From Thereva unica (lineage: Eukaryota; Arthropoda; Insecta; Diptera; Therevidae), in assembly GCA_949987705.1 (NCBI GenBank), contig CATLJY010000267.1:1-64000 (forward strand): DNA of 64,000 bases, written 5' to 3'. The notes beneath the pieces are model-generated. The model worked only from the letters and a program-made list of their open reading frames with translations. It was not told where the DNA came from and did not search any database. A program made the position numbers and the translations under genes. Positions 40,850 to 51,435 of the stretch are shown in pieces (the first letter of the stretch is position 1; each line of letters starts with the position of its first letter).

Positions 40850-42081
40850 TTATTTGCTCAAATTCAACATGAGATACGATACATCTTGTGGCTCTAATTT
40901 AAATTGTTTGGCATTATTACGTACCGAACTCAAGAAAGTTACTAAGATTTCTCCGTCATCGTCAGCGACACCTGTCTGACAGGTGGCAACATATCTGTAA
41001 TTGACTTTTTTTTGTGTAGGTACTTTAATTAATAAAAATGTTCCAGGGGATATTAAATTAGGATGTATGTTTTCCTTGTCTTGACTGTAGGATGTACTGG
41101 CTTTGACTTCAACAGTAAGTTTTCGCGCAGTCCGTTGACGATCAGAAATCGTCATTAAATCGTCCTCATAGATGATGAAGATTTATAAATGGTTTTATAA
41201 ATGCTTTGTTTCTTTAATTTCAGTACATCTTGTACATTCTCTATGTCCATAAACTCGTTCGGTTCAGGAGATTCCCTTATATCCGTATATCCGTATTTAT
41301 GGGTTTAACTATTGGGTATAAACTACCAGATAACGCTGACATTTTCAGCTCCTTTTCAAGACATTCATATCGGTATAATTTAATTGTAATTTCTGGGCCT
41401 TTTTGCCATCTAAAATTTGTAATATTCATGATACCCGGTATGGCATCTAAAGTTTTCGGAACCAAGTTTTTTGCGTTAGAGATGTCATCATCAGGAATTT
41501 CTTTTACAAAGATAGCAGACTTAGTGAATAAATTAACAAAGTCTGAGGCTGTTTTAATATCTTGACCCATTAATACATGTCTGTCAGCAGTCCTTTTAAG
41601 AGTCCCACCTACGCCATCCATAGGTCCTTTGCCATGCCCAGGTTCACTGTACGTCCATGTAGCTTTTGTTATCTGTTTGAATTCATTTACTAATGTTTGT
41701 ATCCAAAGATGTATATTTGTGCGGTTACGGTATTGGGATGTTGGACCATCAGAATATATATGGAGAGTGTGAATATTTTCTTTTGCCAGTATTATTTGCA
41801 GAATAGGTTTCATATGAATCCATATTGCATGGGCTTGATGATCCAAACTTTCACTCACGGTAGCAAATGGTTTGGACTGCAAACTATTGTCAACGTTACG
41901 CATATAATATACATATGTACACCTGTATGTGTAGATAACTGATTTTTTGCAAAATGAGTTGACTGGATTTTGTTTGCGTATTTAGTTGTGTAATTTTCTG
42001 AAAAATCTGTTTGTATCATTATCTCTTCTTCAGTTAAATTTTCTTTCCGCTCCTCTTTCAGTTTGTTGTAAATATAAATAC
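40850..42081 (-). pseudogene. Uncharacterised DDE-like transposon gene, C-terminal part
   Basis: From the BEL-2 border at 42081 the frame reads KLKEERKENLTEEEIM, then QTDFSENYTTKYANK. After a frameshift near 41895 it continues to 41277 with HIYSDGPTSQYRNRT and YSEPGHGKGPMDGVGGTLKR, and after another break reaches 40850 with GTFLLIKVPTQKK. Conserved acidic residues in TDFSEN, SDGP and SEPGHGKG could be a DDE-type triad. I know this as a widespread but unnamed arthropod/cnidarian protein type; naming the transposase superfamily needs a search. Confidence 0.6.
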
Positions 42082-42086
42082 CATAC

Positions 42087-43397
42087 TGTTCGGGGCTATG
42101 GTAGCCTGTTTGAACAATTCAGTGATTATAACAATAACTTAGAGTGAAAGACTGCGGCAATAATTCAACTTGTCACTTTATTTCAAAATTTAATTTCACA
42201 AAATTCGCTAATTATTACCTTTCAAAATTCAATTTAACAAAATTCGCTAATTATTACCTTAACTAAATCTAAATGTAAATCAATTCAACTTCACTATATA
42301 CTTATGTTTATTTATTATATTTTCAAGCTTAGAAATTCCTGTAGTTGTAGATGGCCCTGACTGGTTTCTCTGCAGTTGGTGTGAATCTCTGCTATTCTGC
42401 AATCGGTATGAATATCTCTTCCAGCTATTCCGTGTATTAAATTTATTGGATTTTGTACATTAGCATCAATCCGACTAATGTATTCAATAGTTTCCTGAAA
42501 TTTGAACTAATAGTTAGTTGTTAGAGAGTCACATTAAACTCAGGGCGATTAATGTAACCGTGAAATTATATCAGCTCAATACGGCTAATATATTAGAAAT
42601 TCGCAAATTATATCAGCTCAATACGGCTAATATATTAGAAATTCGCATTACCTAAAATTCGTATAATGCGATCGAGATGAGACTATTAGCTGCGCAAATT
42701 ATATCAGCTCAATACGGCTAATATATTAGAAATTCGCATTACCTAAAATTCGTATAATGCGATCGAGATGAGACCACTAGCTGCAAATAGCGACTTCTTC
42801 TACCATCAAGCCGTGTAGAAGATCAAGAGTGATCTGAAGCTTTTGGGCAACGCGCTTCGATATTTATTTGCTCCACTGTAATGCGTCAGTGGAACCTGGT
42901 GGGGAGCTTTAGAACTTGTGGTGGATCGTGTTTCCTTAGCGGAGCTTGGTGGGGAGCTTCAGAACTGGTTGTGGATCGTGTTTCCTATGTGTGCGTCAGT
43001 GTTGACACTTGGCTGTCAATTCTGTCTGCTCGGTAGGTTTTATTATTATTTTTTATATATAGTTTAATTTAATTATTTTCCTTTTTTCTCCCTTTAGGGT
43101 TTTAATGGGAGCCGTCTGTCGACGTTGAAGTGGAGAATTGGATTTTGTTTTTCTCGGGGTTATCAGATAAGTATTTTATTTTATAAGAATTAATACTTTG
43201 TGGTGATTTTATTTTCTTTTAGGGTAGCTGCTGCTGGACGGTTTTTACCCTTTTTTTGAATGTTTTTTGGAAGACAATTTTGTATGCGGAGGATACATAT
43301 ATAGGATTTTGTATGCGGACAATGGTAAGTATGTTAAAATATATGACCTTATAATTATTGTTATGTATTTTTTAGGTACTTATTGGAAGATCGAACA
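42087..43397 (-). repeat. BEL-2 3' LTR
   Basis: Holds an internal repeat: a ~43-bp unit containing ATCAGCTCAATACGGCTAAT occurs three times (about 42565-42745), the last two with an added ATAATGCGATCGAGATGAGA tail. No coding frame is supported. Confidence 0.96.
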
Positions 43398-43556
43398 TCC
43401 TCCGGGGCCTTGAAGCGTTAGCTTCAATAGACGATGCCCTTGACACATATTTCATTATTGTTTTTTTTTTTTTTATATTATTATTTGAATAAAGAACACA
43501 ATTCACTTGATTTTGGTTGGGTTTTTATTTATCATGTAACAATCTTGGTTTTTTTT

Positions 43557-44096
43557 TTAATTCAACTTTAATTCTTGGTGTTGTTTATTGTTGTTGTTGG
43601 TTTTTTTTTGCTTTCTTTTAAGTGCGTTGGTGGAATGCCCTGGTTGAAGGGGTTTCCTTGGGGGATGTAGCACCACTCGACATGTCCTTTCTTTATTTAG
43701 GGTGAATCGTAGGATGTTCCCTTCGAAGGATGTGCGGTATGATTTTTTGGCGCACATAATTTTCGCCCATGGGAGTGGAAGGGCCTTAATTTTCTTCCAT
43801 AAGGCGGGTTCCACTATGACATTGGGTGGTGGTTGGTTGTGGCGCATCCGATACTCGTCCAGGGTGATTTTTTTTCGTGGGTTAGGTGGCGTAGCCTCTG
43901 AGGTAGTTCTGACCTTCGATGTTGGGACCTTTTGGGGTTGCGTCCGTCGACGAATTTCTGGGCCGCATGTTGTAGCTTCAAAGGGTTTCCTGCTGTATGG
44001 CCGCTGAGGTGAGGTTGGGGCCGATAATAATTTTTCCTTGATCGGTCTTGGCGGTGTTGATAGCTTGGGTACGTCATCTATCCACAAGTAATCCAT
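43557..44096 (-). CDS. Extra BEL-2 frame after pol, 179 aa, unknown
   Basis: ATG at 44096, in the 1-kb stretch between the pol stop (44383) and the 3' LTR. The protein starts MDYLWIDDVPKL, is proline/arginine-rich (STPPRPIKEK, PPNPRKKITLDEYRM), has a compact segment WKKIKALPLPWAKIMCAKK and a basic asparagine-rich tail. No signal peptide or membrane helix, so not an envelope. The basic nature suggests nucleic-acid binding. BEL/Pao elements usually have no gene here; it may be an accessory gene or captured sequence. Confidence 0.5.
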   Translation of the reverse strand: MDYLWIDDVPKLSTPPRPIKEKLLSAPTSPQRPYSRKPFEATTCGPEIRRRTQPQKVPTSKVRTTSEATPPNPRKKITLDEYRMRHNQPPPNVIVEPALWKKIKALPLPWAKIMCAKKSYRTSFEGNILRFTLNKERTCRVVLHPPRKPLQPGHSTNALKRKQKKTNNNNKQHQELKLN

Positions 44097-44382
44097 TTTA
44101 AAATAATAATAACTTTTAAAATAAATAATAGAATAAAATAAAACTTGTTGATTCCTTGCACGATGCTCGGGAAATGAACGAGGTAAAAGAGATTGCTTTC
44201 TGACGATTTCGTTAACGGTTTTTTCTAGTCGATATTATAGTGAGTTTCGAAATTGTTTAAAGTTGGTTTGGATCTATGATTTGGTATTCTGTAGTTGCTT
44301 AAAGCCTAGTTTCCTGTTTTAGTTTAATGATTTGAGATGTTTGTGTCACTTGCGAATTGTTAAATGGGAGAATTATTATTTA

Positions 44383-46875
44383 TTAGTGTGGGGTTGTATT
44401 CTGTTCCCTGTCATTGATAGGGAGACGAGCCAATTTGGTTATTGGTCGCCGATTTATTGAGTCTTTCATTTTTATGTCTGCTGTGCGTACTAGACCGTCA
44501 GGTCCTGGGTAGACGTTGACCACGCGGCCGAGTGGCCAACTAAGTGGCGGGAGGCGATCATCTTTTACTAACACTAAATCTCCTGCTTTTACGTTCGGTT
44601 GGATTTGTAGCCATTTGGGGCGTTGTTGTAATCTAGATATGTATTCTGAAGCCCATCGTTTCCAGAAATGTTGAGCCAGTTGCTGAGTGAGCTGCCACCG
44701 ATTGAGATGATTGATGTTTCTTTCGACTAGATCGGCTTGTGGGGGCGCCAGAAGAGCATCGCCGATGAGGAAATGTCCTGGTGTTAATGTATTTAAGTCA
44801 GTTGGGTCTTCGCTGATTGGGCACAAGGGACGAGAATTTAAACATGACTCAATCTGACACAGAGTTGTTGCCATTTCTTCAAAAGTTAAAATAACGTTTC
44901 CAACAATTCGACGTAGATGTTGTTTAGTGGATTTGACCCCGGCCTCCCAAAGGCCGCCGAAGTGAGGGGCGTGTGGTGGGTTGAAGTGCCACGTTATACC
45001 GGCATGAGAGACGTGTTCCGCAAATTGACCTTGTTGTCGAGATATTTCCTTCAGGTATGCGTTGGCTCCTATGAAGTTGGTACCGCAGTCGCTATATATG
45101 TGTTGAGGTGTTCCTCGTCGTCCTACGAAGCGCTGAAAGGCCGCTAAAAATGCCTGGGTGGATAATTCACTAACCAGTTCTAGATGAATAGCTTTCACGG
45201 CTAAGCATATAAATACCGCGATGTAGCCCTTTGTAGCGGGGGCTCCTCTCCTTTTGCTGGTTTTGATGTTGATGGGGCCGCAGTAATCGATACCGGTGTT
45301 GGTAAATGGTCTTGCTATGTTGACCCTTGGCTGCGGTAAGCTTCCCATTAATTGAGTGGCGAGTTTAGCGCGGAGGCGAAAACATATGATGCATTTTAGT
45401 AGCAACTTTCGAACAGTGTTTCGACCATCTAAAATCCAGAATTTTTTCCTTAGTAATGACAAGGTTAGCTGGGTTCCGCCATGCAAGCTCAAGCGATGGA
45501 AGTGGTCGATGATGAGGGTACTAAGATGGTTAGATTTCCCCAGGATGACTGGATGTTGTTCATCGTAGCTTATATTGGCGTTTTGAAGACGTCCACCAAC
45601 CCTTAAAAGTCCCTCCTTGTCAAGGAATGGGGATAGATTCAGGAGTTTACTGTCCGTTGATAAAGTATTATGCCTTTGTAGATGAGTAATATCCTTACTA
45701 AAATAAGTCTGTTGATGGAATTTGAGCCAGAAATGTGTTGCTTTCGTTAATTCTTGTGATGTTAACCACAAATGCTCAGATTTTGCGCGTGCAACAACTC
45801 GAAAGCAGTAAGCGGTGATTCGAATTAGTTTGGAATATGACGAAAACTTAGTGAGAAGCTCTGCTAGGAAGGGGTTGCATATAGGCTGCACATGGAAGAT
45901 ATGTACGGGTTTTTTGGCCTCTAGTTCGGTATCGGTAGGTTCTTCTGGTTGAGGCCAATGATCATGATTCTTGCTCAACCATTTGGGTCCGTTCCACCAA
46001 AGAGAGGATCTCAGCAATTCGGTTGGCGAAACTCCTCTTGAGGCGAGATCTGCAGGGTTGTCTGACGAGGATACGTGGTGCCATGGTGCATTTTCTATTA
46101 GGCTGAAAATCTCGCTTGTTCGGTTTGCCACGAATGTGGCCCACTTCCTTGGTTGTCCTTTCAACCATGAAAGTACAATCGACGAATCTGTCCACATATG
46201 AATTGGTATATTATGTTTAAGTTGAAGAGTTTCCCGTGTATGCTGTACTAGTTTTGCTGCCAGTACCGCACCGCATAATTCTAATCTAGGTATTGATATC
46301 TGTTTAATTGGTGCTACCTTTGATTTAGACGCGATTAAATGAACGTTGATGATGGTATCTGGAGATTGAACCCTTAAATATAACGCCGCTGCGTAGGCGT
46401 TTTGTGATGCATCGCTGAAGGCGTGTAATTGGATACCGATATTTCCCTGAGTCGTGCCAAACCATCGTGGAATTCGTAGTTTTTCTAATAGAGGCAATTG
46501 ACTCTTTAATGTTAACCATGTCTGCTGAATCCTTGGAGGCACCGATTCGTCCCATCCACAGCCGAGCATCCATAGAGACTGCATCAGGATTTTTGCGGTC
46601 ACTATTATTGGGGCAATCCAACCCAGAGGATCGTACAGTTTCGCGATTTCAGAGAGTAGTTCTCGTTTACTAGTCACTACTCGTTCTGAGGAAATGGTGA
46701 TTCGGTAGCTGAAGGTGTCCGATGATGGGTGCCAAATGATTCCTAGTGATTTGACGCCTTGGTCTAAGCTGAGATCCACGGAATTGGGTAATGCCTTGTC
46801 GTCGTCCGGAATTTGAGTTAGAACAGCCTGGCTGTTCGAGAGCCACTTTTTTAGCTTAAAACCCCCGTGCTTCAT
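44383..46875 (-). CDS. pol: BEL-2 pol: end of reverse transcriptase, RNase H, integrase
   Basis: Long open frame beginning after the deleted catalytic segment (KHGGFKLKKWLSN). It shows LLSEIAKLYDPLGWIAPIIVTAK, RNase H IPRLELCGAVL and HMWTDSSIVLSWL, SSSDNPADLASRG, and an integrase with TGIDYCGPI, YSDCGTNFIG and FGGLWEAGVKS, then TPGHFLIGDALL. The ATG at 46875 is internal to the original polyprotein. The stop at 44383 is the natural end. The RNase H and integrase residues look complete. Confidence 0.94.
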   Translation of the reverse strand: MKHGGFKLKKWLSNSQAVLTQIPDDDKALPNSVDLSLDQGVKSLGIIWHPSSDTFSYRITISSERVVTSKRELLSEIAKLYDPLGWIAPIIVTAKILMQSLWMLGCGWDESVPPRIQQTWLTLKSQLPLLEKLRIPRWFGTTQGNIGIQLHAFSDASQNAYAAALYLRVQSPDTIINVHLIASKSKVAPIKQISIPRLELCGAVLAAKLVQHTRETLQLKHNIPIHMWTDSSIVLSWLKGQPRKWATFVANRTSEIFSLIENAPWHHVSSSDNPADLASRGVSPTELLRSSLWWNGPKWLSKNHDHWPQPEEPTDTELEAKKPVHIFHVQPICNPFLAELLTKFSSYSKLIRITAYCFRVVARAKSEHLWLTSQELTKATHFWLKFHQQTYFSKDITHLQRHNTLSTDSKLLNLSPFLDKEGLLRVGGRLQNANISYDEQHPVILGKSNHLSTLIIDHFHRLSLHGGTQLTLSLLRKKFWILDGRNTVRKLLLKCIICFRLRAKLATQLMGSLPQPRVNIARPFTNTGIDYCGPINIKTSKRRGAPATKGYIAVFICLAVKAIHLELVSELSTQAFLAAFQRFVGRRGTPQHIYSDCGTNFIGANAYLKEISRQQGQFAEHVSHAGITWHFNPPHAPHFGGLWEAGVKSTKQHLRRIVGNVILTFEEMATTLCQIESCLNSRPLCPISEDPTDLNTLTPGHFLIGDALLAPPQADLVERNINHLNRWQLTQQLAQHFWKRWASEYISRLQQRPKWLQIQPNVKAGDLVLVKDDRLPPLSWPLGRVVNVYPGPDGLVRTADIKMKDSINRRPITKLARLPINDREQNTTPH

Positions 46876-47677
46876 AAGGGTCTCGATCTGTTTGTAAATG
46901 ATGGTTGCTTCTGGCTCGGGTAGGAGTCACGTTCATCTTCCGCTAACTGTTGAATGGTTCGTATTGCTAGGTACGGAGCGCAGGTTACACCGAAAGTTAC
47001 CGTGGTTAAGCAGTAATCCTTTAAGGGTTCTGATGGGGAATCTCGCCATATAATTTTTTGATACTTAATATCATCAGGGTGAATCATGATTTGTCGATAC
47101 ATTTTGACAATGTCTGCGATGAGCACAACCTTGAATTTCCTCCATCGATTTAGGACGGCAGTCAATTCATTTTGTAGCGTGGGTCCAGTAAATAGAACGT
47201 CGTTGAGGGAGTATCCAGAACTGCTTTTCCTTGAGGCGTCAAACACCACTCGGAGGTGAGTGGAAGTACTGTCCTTGAATACTGCGTGATGAGGCAGGTA
47301 ATAGCTGGTACATGACCACGTGTTGTTTTGGTATGTCATCTCATCATCAGATTCCTTGGCAGGGACCATATGTCCCAGTTCTAAGTATTCCTGTATGCAC
47401 GTGGTGTATTCGTCTTTTAATGATGGGTTGGACATGAATCTTCGCTCGAGGCTTCGAAAACTTCCAATTGCTGTCGCGCGAGAGCATCCTAACGATCTCT
47501 TGTGGGATTCATCGATAAATGGTAGACGTACACAGTATTTCCCATTATCCAAGCGTTTATGAGTTGTTTTATACATTGTTTCACAGGCTTGATCTTCTTG
47601 GTTGAGTTTTGTGGTTGTGGGGACTTCCTCCACAAGCCAGAACTTCTGGATTTGTTGGCTGAGAGTGGTTAGGGATA
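46872..47677 (-). pseudogene. pol: BEL-2 reverse transcriptase, YVDD segment deleted
   Basis: From the LINE border the frame reads SQQIQKFWLVEEVP, then YYLPHHAVFKDSTSTHLRVVFDAS and LIADIVKMYRQIM. After AEDERDSYP it jumps to a segment that in another frame reads EATIIYKQIETLMKHGG. Compared with BEL-1, about 22 codons holding the catalytic DFYVDD are missing, with a net shift of frame. The enzyme cannot be active. Confidence 0.88.
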
Positions 47678-47756
47678 TATATATATAGATTTTCGAGGGA
47701 TACCGAATCAGACCACTATTTGCGGGTCCCTTTTCGTCCCTCTGCCTAGAGTCATC

Positions 47757-50700
47757 TTATTGGGGTTGCAGTGGGTTGTCCCATTGCTCCCTTACTTCGA
47801 CTCCCCTAGTTATCGCAAGCAGCTGATTGAAGGGAGTCTGCCTCATGTCCTCCATCCACTGGAGTCCAGTTATGGCATCCCTTTTCCTCGCCACCGCCGG
47901 ACAGTGACACACTATGTGTGTGGCCGTCTCAGGTTCCTCCAGGCACATCCGACAGGTGTCATCCTCCAGAATTCCCATTCTTTTTAGGTGATACCTGAAA
48001 CATCCGTGTCCTGTAATCAGTGCCACCAACCATCTGAGGGTTCTCCTTTGCATATGCAGGATCCTTCTTCTGGCTGCGGTAATCGGCAGCGTAAGCACCA
48101 TCTTAGCCTGCCTACACGTGGTCATAGCGTCCCACCGTCTCCGGTGTTCCTCAGCGACCCATTTCTCGATGTAGTTCCTTACCAACCCTCTGCCAATGGC
48201 AGAGTATGGCTCCGGTCCCCAGAATTCCGAGGTTGACCCCTGTTTTGCCAGGTTGTCAGCCTTTTCGTTCCCATCGATGCCTGTATGTCCTCTAACCCAA
48301 GCTAGCGTCACGTTGTTTTGTTGCGCACACCTGTTCAGTTTTTGGACACATTCCAACGCCAGAGACGCATTAATCTCTGTCTGGTTCATGCGCTTAATCA
48401 CAGCCTGATTGTCCAGTGCTATAAGGATACTTCTTCCCTGCACCTGACCCTCATTTATGTGATCCAGCGCGTGCAGCAGAGCAAGCATTTCCGCCTGGTA
48501 GACTGAGGTGTAATTCCCCAAAGCCAGCGAGCAGGTCAGATTTAAGTCCTCCGAGAAGACTCCCGCACCTGCTCTGCCGTCAATCTTGGATCCGTCCGTG
48601 AAGATATATATGTCTTCCGGTCTCCCTTCGGGGAGCGTTCCGTTCCCTATGAGGGTTTTATGATACCTTTCGGTCACCCTCATTTTTGTGATCCCTTCCA
48701 TGGGCATCATGAGCTCCCTAATCCCTTTAATGCGATCCAGGATCTTCATGTGCCCATATAAGGTTCCTGACGCCTGCCATGCGGCATCCCGTCTCATCCG
48801 AATCGCTGAGGCTGCCGCAGTCTTCATCACCTGGAGGTCTAACGGCAGCAGCCCTAACAGCGCCTCCAATGCCGCGGCGGGTGTGGTGCGGAAAGCACCG
48901 CTCACACCTACGCAGGCCATTCTTTGCACCTTGTCCAAATGCCTCTTGACGGTTTTCTGTGTGGCTTTAGTCCACCAGACCACCGAGGCATAAGTTATGA
49001 TGGGTCTCACCATCATGGTATATGTCCAGTATGCTAACCTCGGTGAGATACCCCACCTTAGTCCACATACTCTTCTGCACTGGTGAAGCACCCTTGTCGC
49101 CTTCTTAATCTTCTCTTCAACGTGGTATTTCCAGGTTAGTCGCGAGTCCAAGTATACACCCAGATACTTGACCATCCCAGACACCTTGATCCTCGATCCA
49201 AAAAGCATGAGGGGCTGAAAATCCAGATCTTTAATCTTCCTAGTGAAGATTATCGCGTCTGTCTTATTAGCATTTATGGTGAGGCCCTGTTCCGTACACC
49301 ACTGCTCAACCACTTGGAGTGCATTCCTCATGATATCTGCCGTAGTGCTCATAAACTTGCCACGTGCCACAATCGCTACATCATCTGCATACCCAACGGT
49401 ATGCACGCCCATTTCCTCTAGCCGCCTGAGCAGAGTGTCCACAGTGATGTTCCACAGGAGGGGCGATAGCACCCCGCCCTGTGGGCATCCCTTGCTGACC
49501 CTCCCTCGAAGCCGCGAGTCTCCTGTCTGAATCCTTACCGCTCTGTTTTTCAGCATGCTGTCCACCCACCTTACAATCATAGGGCTGACCTCTCGCCTCA
49601 CCAGAGCGTCTTTGAGTTTGTTGAACTGTATCTTGTCGAAGGCGCCTTCGATGTCCATAATAACGGCCATCGCTATGCCTCCGGTATACAGTTCCCCCTC
49701 GGCTACCCGCACCAGTTGGTGAAGTGCCGTTTCTGTAGATCTGCCAGCCTGGTAAGCGTGCTGGCTTCTACTTAAAGGGTGCCTCCTTAGCATAGTACTC
49801 TCCAGGTGGTCTGCCACCACTCTTTCCATTGTTTTCAACAGAAAGGATGTTAGGCTGACTGGCCTGGAGGACTTCGCCTCGGTGTAGTCCTTCTTGCCTG
49901 GCTTAGGGAGAAATACCACTTTGGTTTCCCTCCACACCGCCGGAATGTATCCTGTTGCTAGACAGGTAACGAATATTCCCCTAAGCCTGGGTGCAATGAC
50001 ATCTTTGCCCCATTGAAGCAGCGCAGGGAATATTCCGTCACGCCCCGATGTCTTGAAGGGAGAGAATGTGTCTATTGCACGTCTCACCCCTTCCTCCGTC
50101 ACCACCCTGTTAGCCTCCTCTCGGTTCATCCTTGTAGCCATTCTGTTACGAATAGTCCAAGATTTACCCGAGACATAGCTGCCAGGAAAGTGAACTTCCA
50201 TCAGGATCTTGTTGGTTTCCTCCAGCGTCTCCGTCATCCTCCCCGACGGGTCACGAACGAGTCCGACTTTGGAGACCGGGTCCCTGGAGATCATTTTCTG
50301 AAGTCTGCTGGCCTCAGATATGCTCTCCATGCTCGAGCAGAAGTTCCTCCACGACTCCCTTTTCCGTCGTCGCAGAGTTTGTTTCATTTCTCTTTTCTTG
50401 GCTTTGTAATTCTCCCAGGCAACCGGGTCATTGCACCTCATCGCTTGGTTGAAAGCCTTTCTGACCTCTTTCTTCAGTTTCTCCAGCTCTCTACACCACC
50501 AGGGTGTGGGATCATGGTCATCCACTGACGTAAGAGGACACGCCACTCGAAAAGCGTTCTCTATCGCTGTCTGCAGGACATGCAACTGAGACTCTGCTTC
50601 TCTTGTGGTTTTCGGTGCCCTTGGCACGCGCTCCCCGAGATTCCTGCGCAACATTTCAGTATATCTAGACGTGTCCGTGTTGCGGGGAATTCTCGTTGTT

Positions 50701-51434
50701 CTAATTCCGTCTCCCCTGCCCGGGGTTCCGTACTCTATCTCAAATGAAATGGCTCTGTGATCTGACATAGTCGTCCGATCCATCACCTCCCAGTTGGTCA
50801 ATCTTGTCAACATCCGGTTGCTGCATAGAGTTATATCTATGACTTCCCTTCGTCTAGCATCGACGAAGGTTGGTTCTACCCCTCTATTTGCAATAACTAG
50901 ATTGTTGCATTCCACAAATTCGAGCAAAGCCTCTCCTCTATGGTTGTCGTTGGTGCTTCCCCACACCGTGTTGTGTGCATTTGCGTCGCAACCAACTATT
51001 AACCCTGTGCCTTTTTCGCCACAGGTAATAACCAGAATTTCCAACTCCCTGGTGGGCGGAGGATCTGGCGAATCGTACGGAAGGTAGGCTGAGGCTAGAA
51101 TGAAAGCCCCACTTCCAGTACCTACGCGTACTGCTGTGAGATCTGGTGTGCACAAGTGCGGCAGTAAAACCGCCTGCACTCCGTGTTTCACCAGCACACA
51201 CGTCCTCACTCTTTCATTCGCATTGGGAACGTACAGAGTGTCAAAGCCCCCAGATAGTCCCCTAATCCTACCCTTGTAGATCCAGGGTTCCTGTATGAGA
51301 GCAATATCCAGCTTCATCTCACCGAAGCCTCGCGTCATCATTGCTGATGCTGCTCTGCTATGGTGTAGATTCAACTGGCAAACCTTTAATTGCCGGAACT
51401 GGCCCACCTCCCGCCCAGCTGACGAGGATTCCAT
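47757..51434 (-). CDS. LOA-type LINE ORF2: endonuclease, reverse transcriptase, RNase H
   Basis: Intact 1225 residues. ATG at 51434 follows the ORF1 stop by one base (TGA-A-ATG), a termination-reinitiation layout. Endonuclease motifs: LIQEPWIYKG, GCDANAHNTVWG, DITLCSN, MSDHRAISFE. Reverse transcriptase: VIMDIEGAFDKIQ, GCPQGGVLSPLLWNI and catalytic GYADDVAIV. RNase H: IFTDGSKIDGRAG, AEMLALLHAL, LDNQAVIKR and RGHTGIDGNEKADNLA. A C-terminal CX2C..HX4C knuckle (CRMCLEEPETATHIVCHC). RNase H after the reverse transcriptase separates it from the CR1/Jockey-group element at 27270-30101. Confidence 0.95.
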   Translation of the reverse strand: MESSSAGREVGQFRQLKVCQLNLHHSRAASAMMTRGFGEMKLDIALIQEPWIYKGRIRGLSGGFDTLYVPNANERVRTCVLVKHGVQAVLLPHLCTPDLTAVRVGTGSGAFILASAYLPYDSPDPPPTRELEILVITCGEKGTGLIVGCDANAHNTVWGSTNDNHRGEALLEFVECNNLVIANRGVEPTFVDARRREVIDITLCSNRMLTRLTNWEVMDRTTMSDHRAISFEIEYGTPGRGDGIRTTRIPRNTDTSRYTEMLRRNLGERVPRAPKTTREAESQLHVLQTAIENAFRVACPLTSVDDHDPTPWWCRELEKLKKEVRKAFNQAMRCNDPVAWENYKAKKREMKQTLRRRKRESWRNFCSSMESISEASRLQKMISRDPVSKVGLVRDPSGRMTETLEETNKILMEVHFPGSYVSGKSWTIRNRMATRMNREEANRVVTEEGVRRAIDTFSPFKTSGRDGIFPALLQWGKDVIAPRLRGIFVTCLATGYIPAVWRETKVVFLPKPGKKDYTEAKSSRPVSLTSFLLKTMERVVADHLESTMLRRHPLSRSQHAYQAGRSTETALHQLVRVAEGELYTGGIAMAVIMDIEGAFDKIQFNKLKDALVRREVSPMIVRWVDSMLKNRAVRIQTGDSRLRGRVSKGCPQGGVLSPLLWNITVDTLLRRLEEMGVHTVGYADDVAIVARGKFMSTTADIMRNALQVVEQWCTEQGLTINANKTDAIIFTRKIKDLDFQPLMLFGSRIKVSGMVKYLGVYLDSRLTWKYHVEEKIKKATRVLHQCRRVCGLRWGISPRLAYWTYTMMVRPIITYASVVWWTKATQKTVKRHLDKVQRMACVGVSGAFRTTPAAALEALLGLLPLDLQVMKTAAASAIRMRRDAAWQASGTLYGHMKILDRIKGIRELMMPMEGITKMRVTERYHKTLIGNGTLPEGRPEDIYIFTDGSKIDGRAGAGVFSEDLNLTCSLALGNYTSVYQAEMLALLHALDHINEGQVQGRSILIALDNQAVIKRMNQTEINASLALECVQKLNRCAQQNNVTLAWVRGHTGIDGNEKADNLAKQGSTSEFWGPEPYSAIGRGLVRNYIEKWVAEEHRRRWDAMTTCRQAKMVLTLPITAARRRILHMQRRTLRWLVALITGHGCFRYHLKRMGILEDDTCRMCLEEPETATHIVCHCPAVARKRDAITGLQWMEDMRQTPFNQLLAITRGVEVREQWDNPLQPQ

Positions 51435-51435
51435 T

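Noticed and set aside
42565..42760. CRISPR-like spaced repeats
   Set aside because: Three LTR-internal repeats in a eukaryotic retrotransposon, without regular spacers or cas genes.
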